A stretch of 6,835 nucleotides of DNA from the NCBI GenBank assembly GCA_030591105.1, contig JAUVBS010000112.1:1-6835 (forward strand), read 5' to 3'. Below, piece after piece: positions 1 to 4,177 of this stretch. This DNA is from a bacterium (GTDB lineage Bacteria > Krumholzibacteriota > Krumholzibacteriia > LZORAL124-64-63). Under the pieces are notes generated by a model. That model did not search any database and was not told where the DNA came from. It saw nothing but the letters and a program-made list of their open reading frames with translations. The position numbers and the translations under genes were made by a program. Positions within the stretch are counted from its first letter, which is position 1; every line of letters starts with the position of its first letter.

Positions 1-483
1 GGTGGTGGCGTGGTGCCAGATCTCGAACTGGTCGGCGCCAAGGGGTGGAATGACAGCGAGATACAGAGCAAGCTACAGGGACTACTCGAAACTGGCAAAG
101 TGCGCGTGGTCGATTACCTTGATGCAGACCAGTTGGCCGATCGTTTCGGCGCAGCACGCGCTTTGCTGTTTCCATCACTTCATGAGGGGTTCGGTTTTCC
201 GATCCTCGAGGCGATGGCTGCGGGAACACCGGTGCTGACATCCGATCGGAGTTCCATGGCCGAGGTTGCTGGCGATGCGGCACTTCTGGTCGATCCGACC
301 AGTGTGGAATCGATCGCTGCCGGTCTGGAACGTTTGATCTGCGAGCCCGATCTACTGGCCGACCTTGCGGCCAGAGGCAAGCGCAGGGTCGAACGCTGGA
401 GTTGGCAGCATACGGCCGAGGCGACGGTTGCGGTATATCGGCGCTTGCTGAAGTGCGATCGAGCGGGCAATAATAACAATTGA
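1..483 (+). CDS. GT4-family (GT-B fold) glycosyltransferase, C-terminal part, 5'-truncated by window edge
   Basis: The frame is open from base 1 to a TGA at 481-483, giving the last 160 residues of a protein that starts outside the window. It is the nucleotide-sugar-binding C-terminal half of a retaining GT-B enzyme of the GT4 (glycosyl transferase group 1) type. An LVGAKGW-like segment lies near residues 11-16. After it comes a segment ending in LFPSLHEGFGFPILEAMAAG, which carries the E-x7-E signature (E62 and E70, counted from base 1). It continues into the usual GTPVLTSD and AGDAALLVDP stretches and a final helix (WSWQHTAEATVAVYRRLL). Such enzymes act in the cytoplasm and move a sugar from a nucleotide donor to a lipid-linked or growing glycan. 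The sugar and linkage cannot be told from this fragment. The protein ends in an unusual run of four asparagines. The next gene, a WecA-like transferase 74 bp downstream, supports a role in surface polysaccharide assembly. Confidence 0.9.
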   Translation, partial: GGGVVPDLELVGAKGWNDSEIQSKLQGLLETGKVRVVDYLDADQLADRFGAARALLFPSLHEGFGFPILEAMAAGTPVLTSDRSSMAEVAGDAALLVDPTSVESIAAGLERLICEPDLLADLAARGKRRVERWSWQHTAEATVAVYRRLLKCDRAGNNNN

Positions 484-557
484 TGCCCAGCCGGGAATGG
501 ACTAGCTTCCGGGCGCTGCTGATGTTGCCAGAACCTCGAAGGAGCGGGTGAAGCGAC

Positions 558-1883
558 TTGGACGGATTCACAGACAGATCGCTGGTGGTCCTGATTGCAT
601 GCGCCGGGGCCTTTGTCATGTCGTGGCTGGTACAGCCTCATTTTCGCAACCTCGGTTTCTTGACGAACATCGTCGATCATCCCGGATACCGTCGTCCCCA
701 TCGTGAACCGGTGCCGCGGACCGGTGGCATGGCCATTTTCATCTCTTTCTTCTGCGCGCTGTTCTTTCTCGAGCGGGTCGTGTTGAAGACACCGCTGCCG
801 TGGCAATGGCTCGCCATCCTCGGCGGTGCGGGCTTGGCGATCCTGGCTCTTGGCGTCGGCGACGACCGCTTCGGGATCCACGCGGAGAAAAAACTCTACG
901 GCCAGATCGTGGTGATCATGGGTCTGATGTTGTTCGATCAGCGGCTCGATAGTGTGGTCCTACCGCTGATCGGTACGGTTCAGCTCGGCGGTTGGGCGTG
1001 GCCGATCACGCTGTTCTGGTATCTCGGTTTCATCAACTCGATGAATCTGATCGACGGTTTGGATGGTCTCGCCAGTGGGCTCAGTATCCTCGGCTCGCTC
1101 ACGTTGATCGTGGTGTCGTGGGCGGTCCAGGAGCACTACACGATGCTGTTCGCGGCTACCCTGTGCGGGGCGACGATCGCGTTCTTCTACTGGAACATCA
1201 GCGATCGCAAGATCTTTCTCGGCGACTCCGGTAGCATGTGGATGGGGTTGGTGATCGGTAGCCTGCTGCTCAATCTCAGCCAGCAGGTCGGCGTCAGCCT
1301 GTTGCTTCTGCTCGCGCCGATGGTCGTGCCGATCTGGGACACGGCGACCACCATCGTCCGGCGCTATCGCAACCGCGTATCGATTTTCCAGGCCGACGAC
1401 TATCATCTTCATCACCGGATGATCCGGCTCGGTTTCACCCCGCGCGCGGCCGTACTTTGCCTGCTGCTGATCACCGCGGGTACGTGTCTATTTGCCCTGA
1501 GCGATTTTCTCGGTCTGCCCTGGCTCGGTCTGCCGGCGCTCGGTTGCTGGCTCTGGGCAGCGCAGCTGGGAGCCCTGCAACACATGCGCAATCGCAGGGT
1601 GGGGCTGGACATCTTCACCGAAATCAACTACGCGCTCGGGTTGGACAATCGTCTCGATGATCTGAACGGGTTGCACGGACGCCACGTGGCCGAAGTCATC
1701 GACCTGCACGCCGAGCGGCAACACCAGGTTTCGGGACGGCAGCCGCTCGAAACCGGCAGTAGCGCCATGGGTGCGGTCGTGGCCCATCCCGCCTCGGCGG
1801 CGGCACGCGCCAGGGCGAGCGATGCGGCCCTGGAGGAAACCGGCGAGGATGCCGTTTACTCCCCTTCCGAAGACGTTTCTTGA
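558..1883 (+). CDS. WecA/TagO-type polyprenyl-phosphate N-acetylhexosamine-1-phosphate transferase
   Basis: This 441-residue polytopic inner-membrane protein belongs to the MraY/WecA family (glycosyl transferase family 4 in Pfam). Members transfer a sugar-1-phosphate, usually GlcNAc-1-P from UDP-GlcNAc, to undecaprenyl phosphate, the priming step for O-antigen, ECA, teichoic acid or exopolysaccharide. Family motifs appear in order: RTGGMAIF (54-61); the Asp pair in GVGDDRFG (D102, D103); NSMNLIDGLDGLASG (N160, N163, D166, D169); FLGDSGSMWMG (D223); PIWDT (D261); and the cytosolic DDYHLHHRM motif (H283, H285, H286). About ten hydrophobic segments run to residue 340. The MraY substrate motifs are less likely because the His motif and PIWDT follow the WecA pattern. 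The start is a TTG preceded by GAAGGAG at 538-544 with a rather long spacing (13 nt); no better in-frame start lies upstream of the first membrane segment. A hydrophilic tail of about 90 residues, Ala-rich and then acidic, extends past the usual family end and overlaps the next gene by 35 bp. Donor sugar specificity is inferred, not shown. Confidence 0.92.
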   Translation: MDGFTDRSLVVLIACAGAFVMSWLVQPHFRNLGFLTNIVDHPGYRRPHREPVPRTGGMAIFISFFCALFFLERVVLKTPLPWQWLAILGGAGLAILALGVGDDRFGIHAEKKLYGQIVVIMGLMLFDQRLDSVVLPLIGTVQLGGWAWPITLFWYLGFINSMNLIDGLDGLASGLSILGSLTLIVVSWAVQEHYTMLFAATLCGATIAFFYWNISDRKIFLGDSGSMWMGLVIGSLLLNLSQQVGVSLLLLLAPMVVPIWDTATTIVRRYRNRVSIFQADDYHLHHRMIRLGFTPRAAVLCLLLITAGTCLFALSDFLGLPWLGLPALGCWLWAAQLGALQHMRNRRVGLDIFTEINYALGLDNRLDDLNGLHGRHVAEVIDLHAERQHQVSGRQPLETGSSAMGAVVAHPASAAARARASDAALEETGEDAVYSPSEDVS

Positions 1884-2517
1884 CGACTTGGCCCGTTGGC
1901 GCCGAGGACGCGTCGTGGAGCTGGGTTGTGGGGACGGACTGTTGACCGAGCAGCTGCGTGACCGCGGCGTCGATCCCATCACCATCGACCGCATGCCACC
2001 GACCGCCGGCACCATCGCCGCCGTCGTCGGTGACGCCATCGAGCTGCCGCTGTGCCGTGAGCAAATCGATCTGGTCGTCGCCGGGAATCTGTTGCGGCAA
2101 ATGTGGCCATTGCCGGAAGGTGCGCCGGTACCGGACGGTTGGCGCGACGCTCTGGCGCCCGCGGGATGTCTCTACGTGTTCGAGGATGAGCCGCTGTCGG
2201 AACCGCCTGCGGCGCGGCACTACCGCGACTTGCAGGCATTTTTAGCACGTTTGTTGCCGGAGACCCGCCGACCGTTGTTGCCTCTGGCGACCTTTCGCCG
2301 TGCCTGCGCAGGCAGCCCTGGCGCCGCCGGCTGGTCGTTCGGCCTGGTGGACAACGGCTGGCCGGTCGACCGGCAGGATGTGTTAGTCTGGCTCGCGCGG
2401 CCGGACCTGTGTGCTGGGCAGGAAGCTGCGCGCCTGGTCGCTGCCATTGCTGCCGATGGTTGCAGTTACGGACGCTTCTGGTGGGCACGCTGGAGTGGGG
2501 AGGATCTGCCGCGGTGA
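1849..2517 (+). CDS. Class I SAM-dependent methyltransferase, small (222 aa)
   Basis: The protein shows a Rossmann-type methyltransferase fold. The SAM-binding motif I is VVELGCGDG at residues 22-30. An acidic residue ends strand 2 (D47 in ITIDR), GDAIELPL (61-68) corresponds to the motif II region, IDLVVAGNLLRQM (73-85) to strand 4, and LAPAGCLYVFED (102-113) to the strand-5 hairpin typical of Methyltransf_11/25 proteins. The C-terminal 100 residues are not recognised. I chose the ATG at 1849, preceded by GGAGG (1832-1836), because motif I then sits about 20 residues from the N-terminus as usual. The GTG at 1771 would add a Pro/Arg-rich segment that merely reads through the tail of the WecA-like gene. 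The gene starts inside that upstream gene and its stop overlaps the start of the next, so translation is probably coupled. A cytoplasmic role in O-methylation of a sugar or glycan end is inferred from context; the substrate is unknown. The annotated function should stop at methyltransferase. Confidence 0.8.
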   Translation: MPFTPLPKTFLDDLARWRRGRVVELGCGDGLLTEQLRDRGVDPITIDRMPPTAGTIAAVVGDAIELPLCREQIDLVVAGNLLRQMWPLPEGAPVPDGWRDALAPAGCLYVFEDEPLSEPPAARHYRDLQAFLARLLPETRRPLLPLATFRRACAGSPGAAGWSFGLVDNGWPVDRQDVLVWLARPDLCAGQEAARLVAAIAADGCSYGRFWWARWSGEDLPR

Positions 2518-3893
2518 GATCACGATACCGATGGATCGGTCTGGTTCTGCTCGGGGGTATGCTTGGCGGCGGGTTTGTCGCGGCGTTGCTCGGCAATCGG
2601 GCGAGCGCGGTGGACTGGACCCGGGCCCGGGCCGTGGTGTTCGAGAGCGACGACTGGGGGTTGTGCGGCTTCCTGCCCGATCACGATACCCTGGTTGCTT
2701 TCGGTACCACCATGCCGCAAGAGTCCCGCTACCCGCCGGTGTACGGAGGTTCGACCCTCGAGGACAGCACAGCGGTGGCCGATCTCTGTGGCGTTCTGGT
2801 TGCGCACCACGGTCGGGACGGAATGCCGGCGGTGTTGCAGCCGAACTATATCGTTGCCGCGTTAGCTTGCGAGCCGTTGGCCGGAGCTGAAGAGTACGGC
2901 GGCCGTCTCTTGGCGCGGCTCGACCAGCAGTACGGCTGGTTCCGCTTCGAGCTTCCGTATCTGCCGCGTCTGTACGCGCGGCGCGGTCTGCTGCCGGCCA
3001 TGCGGGCAGGGATTCAGGCAGGGGTATGGTACCCCGAATTCCACGGCAACTATCACTACGATCCCCAACGGCGTCGCGACGCTGTCGCCGCCGACCCGAT
3101 CGCACGCGAGGCTGCCTGCCACGGGGTGCTTCCTTTCCCGGGTGACAGCAAGGCTTGGGAGTTGGGCCCGTGGCGAGACAGCGCCGACTTGATGCAGGAA
3201 CTCGATGCGGCGCTGGCCGTATTTGACGATCTGTTCGCGCGTCGTCCGGCGTCGGTGATCGCTCCGGATTACACCTGGGGTGACCGGTGCGAGCAGATGT
3301 GGAGCCGACGCGGTCTGACCGTCATCCAGGCCAAGCGAGAGCAGCGGCACCCGCGTTACGCTGGTGGCCGTCCCCTGGCGCGGGCGCGCAAGCTAGTCGC
3401 CCGCACGGGTGACCGTCTGCGGCACCGCGGGCGCGTGTACCTCGAACGTAATTGTCGTCTCGAACCGGTACAGACACTCGATACCGTCGCCGTGGTCGCG
3501 GACTGTCTGGGGCAGATCCGTAAAGCTTGGCGCTCCGGTGAGCCGGCGGTGGTCGAGACCCATCGGATCAACTACGTCCACCTGGACGAGGCGGTCCGCC
3601 GGGACGGGCTGGGGGCGCTCGCGAGTGTGCTCGCCTCGCTGCAGCAAGGTACCGAAGGTCTACCGCTCTACTTGACTGATAGCGAACTGGCACAGCTCGA
3701 CCGCAGGGGTACCAGCTGGTGCGTCCGCGGTCCGCGGATCGTTATTCGCAATCTGAGCCGGAGCCGCCGGGTGATCGTCATACCGCGCGCCGCGTTCGAT
3801 CTAGCGGGTGCACCTCGTGAGGCGGACATCGCAGCCGGACCGGTACTGGTGGCGATCCCACCGGGGCAGAGCCACGTGCTCGGTCCGTGGTAG
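2514..3893 (+). CDS. Divergent polysaccharide-deacetylase-like protein with N-terminal export signal or anchor
   Basis: This 459-residue protein begins at a GTG whose TG is shared with the TGA stop of the methyltransferase gene (GTGA overlap). A strong GGGGAGG at 2497-2503, 10 nt upstream, decides the start. Basic residues (RSRYR) precede a hydrophobic segment (about 7-27) that ends in ASA (30-32), so it is either a signal peptide or an uncleaved anchor. The catalytic domain should then be periplasmic or outside. The mature part opens with a strand ending in VVFESDDWG (41-49), resembling the metal-binding Asp motif of NodB-like deacetylases. FHGNYH (H177 and H181) fits the H-xxx-H metal motif, APDYTWG (about 250) lies where the R-P-P-Y/G motif usually is, and ETHRINY (H350) fits the final catalytic-His motif. 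The last 90 residues look like a small beta domain. Deacetylation or hydrolysis of the glycan made by this cluster is the natural inference. The match is motif-level only, the motif spacing is wider than in classical NodB, and activity is uncertain. Confidence 0.72.
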   Translation: MRSRYRWIGLVLLGGMLGGGFVAALLGNRASAVDWTRARAVVFESDDWGLCGFLPDHDTLVAFGTTMPQESRYPPVYGGSTLEDSTAVADLCGVLVAHHGRDGMPAVLQPNYIVAALACEPLAGAEEYGGRLLARLDQQYGWFRFELPYLPRLYARRGLLPAMRAGIQAGVWYPEFHGNYHYDPQRRRDAVAADPIAREAACHGVLPFPGDSKAWELGPWRDSADLMQELDAALAVFDDLFARRPASVIAPDYTWGDRCEQMWSRRGLTVIQAKREQRHPRYAGGRPLARARKLVARTGDRLRHRGRVYLERNCRLEPVQTLDTVAVVADCLGQIRKAWRSGEPAVVETHRINYVHLDEAVRRDGLGALASVLASLQQGTEGLPLYLTDSELAQLDRRGTSWCVRGPRIVIRNLSRSRRVIVIPRAAFDLAGAPREADIAAGPVLVAIPPGQSHVLGPW

Positions 3894-3899
3894 CTGCGA

Positions 3900-3928
3900 T
3901 TGACCAACGCAATAACCTGTGTTATAAT
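3900..3928 (+). promoter_or_regulatory. Near-consensus sigma-70 promoter with extended -10
   Basis: TTGACC (3900-3905, five of six bases of the -35 consensus) is separated by exactly 17 bp from a perfect TATAAT (3923-3928). A TG one base upstream (TGT before TATAAT) gives an extended -10. The AT-rich -10 region stands out from the GC-rich surroundings. Transcription should start near 3935, seven nucleotides after the -10, making a leader of about 240 nt before the peptidase gene. The promoter starts only 7 bp after the deacetylase-like stop codon. It therefore gives the peptidase gene its own transcription rather than dependence on the polysaccharide operon. The call rests on sequence match only. 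Confidence 0.8.
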
Positions 3929-3934
3929 GTTATT
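3911..3934. promoter_or_regulatory. Possible operator: inverted and direct repeats over the -10 box
   Basis: AATAAC (3911-3916) is mirrored by GTTAT (3921-3925), giving ATAAC-CTGT-GTTAT, and again by GTTATT (3929-3934). GTTAT is therefore also a direct repeat at 8-bp spacing. The sites cover the spacer, the -10 and the expected start region, where a bound repressor would block RNA polymerase. The arms are short, and part of the symmetry comes from the TATAAT box itself, so this could be chance. No regulator gene is in view. Confidence 0.3.
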
Positions 3935-4119
3935 CTCCAAGCAATGGTGAACCACCTTCCTGGAACTGGACCTTTGTCCGGCTCCAATCTGGAGGCCTCG
4001 CGGGTAAACCTGGTTAATGCACCGTCCGGGCCGGCGTCAGACGCCGGCACAAGCTTATTAGCAACGACGGCTCCCCTGGAGCACCCGAGGCGTCTGGTCT
4101 CAAGTTAGCAACCTGATCA

Positions 4120-4158
4120 GCAATGGAATCGGTGTTTTCGCACACCGGTTGCTTTATT
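4120..4158 (+). terminator. Terminator-like (attenuator) hairpin in the leader
   Basis: CGGTGT (4130-4135) and ACACCG (4142-4147) form a 6-bp stem with the loop TTTCGC. GCAA (4120-4123) can pair with TTGC (4149-4152) outside an internal loop, and TTTATT (4153-4158) follows. This resembles an intrinsic terminator but the T-run is broken by an A and is short, so strength is doubtful. It lies wholly inside the leader, only 8 nt before the ribosome-binding site. It would therefore act as an attenuator or affect translation rather than end the upstream operon. Confidence 0.35.
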
Positions 4159-4166
4159 CATACCGT

Positions 4167-4171
4167 GGAGG
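4167..4171 (+). promoter_or_regulatory. Strong ribosome-binding site of the C25 peptidase gene
   Basis: GGAGG, extended as TGGAGGAA, lies 6 nt before the ATG at 4178. It fixes that ATG as the start and agrees with a typical signal peptide beginning there. CTCC and CCTC segments earlier in the leader (3982-3985, 3996-3999, 4071-4074) could pair with it, but only over four bases each. Confidence 0.85.
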
Positions 4172-4177
4172 AAGTTC

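Larger units (their letters stand above)
3935..4177 (+). promoter_or_regulatory. Long structured 5' leader of the C25 peptidase mRNA (no known riboswitch recognised)
   Basis: About 240 nt separate the expected transcription start from the peptidase ATG. Several hairpins can be drawn by eye. (1) 3962-3985 has a GGAC/GTCC core with a CTTT loop, extended by GGA/TCC. (2) 3980-3997 pairs CTCC with GGAG and excludes hairpin 1. (3) 4030-4048 is an 8-bp GCCGGCGT/ACGCCGGC stem with a CAG loop. (4) 4066-4094 has GACG/CGTC closing a GCTCC/GGAGC hairpin. (5) 4131-4146 pairs GGTGT with ACACC. The 8-mer TTAGCAAC occurs at 4058-4065 and 4105-4112, and GCAATGG at 3941-3947 and 4120-4126. I compared it from memory with c-di-GMP-I, cobalamin, TPP, SAM and glycine aptamers and saw none of their conserved cores. 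A regulatory role is inferred from length and structure. An untranslated leader without regulation is the alternative. Confidence 0.5.

Noticed and set aside
490..514. Imperfect inverted repeat GCCGGGAA / TTCCGGGC between the glycosyltransferase and WecA-like genes.
   Set aside because: It has a mismatch, a 9-nt loop and no T-run, and the genes are close and co-directional. It is too weak to call a terminator.
1771..1848. Upstream GTG start adding 26 residues to the methyltransferase.
   Set aside because: The added segment is Pro/Arg-rich, lies inside the WecA-like coding sequence and has no clear ribosome-binding site. The ATG at 1849 has GGAGG upstream and gives a normal N-terminus.
2409..2513. 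Upstream start adding 35 residues to the deacetylase-like protein.
   Set aside because: The added part is Cys/Trp-rich and would precede the export signal. The GTG at 2514 has an excellent ribosome-binding site and the GTGA overlap with the previous gene.
3935..4177. tRNA or known riboswitch in the leader.
   Set aside because: No T-loop GGTTCGA-like motif or cloverleaf was found, and no conserved core of the c-di-GMP-I, cobalamin, TPP, SAM or glycine classes was recognised by eye. A covariance-model search would settle it.
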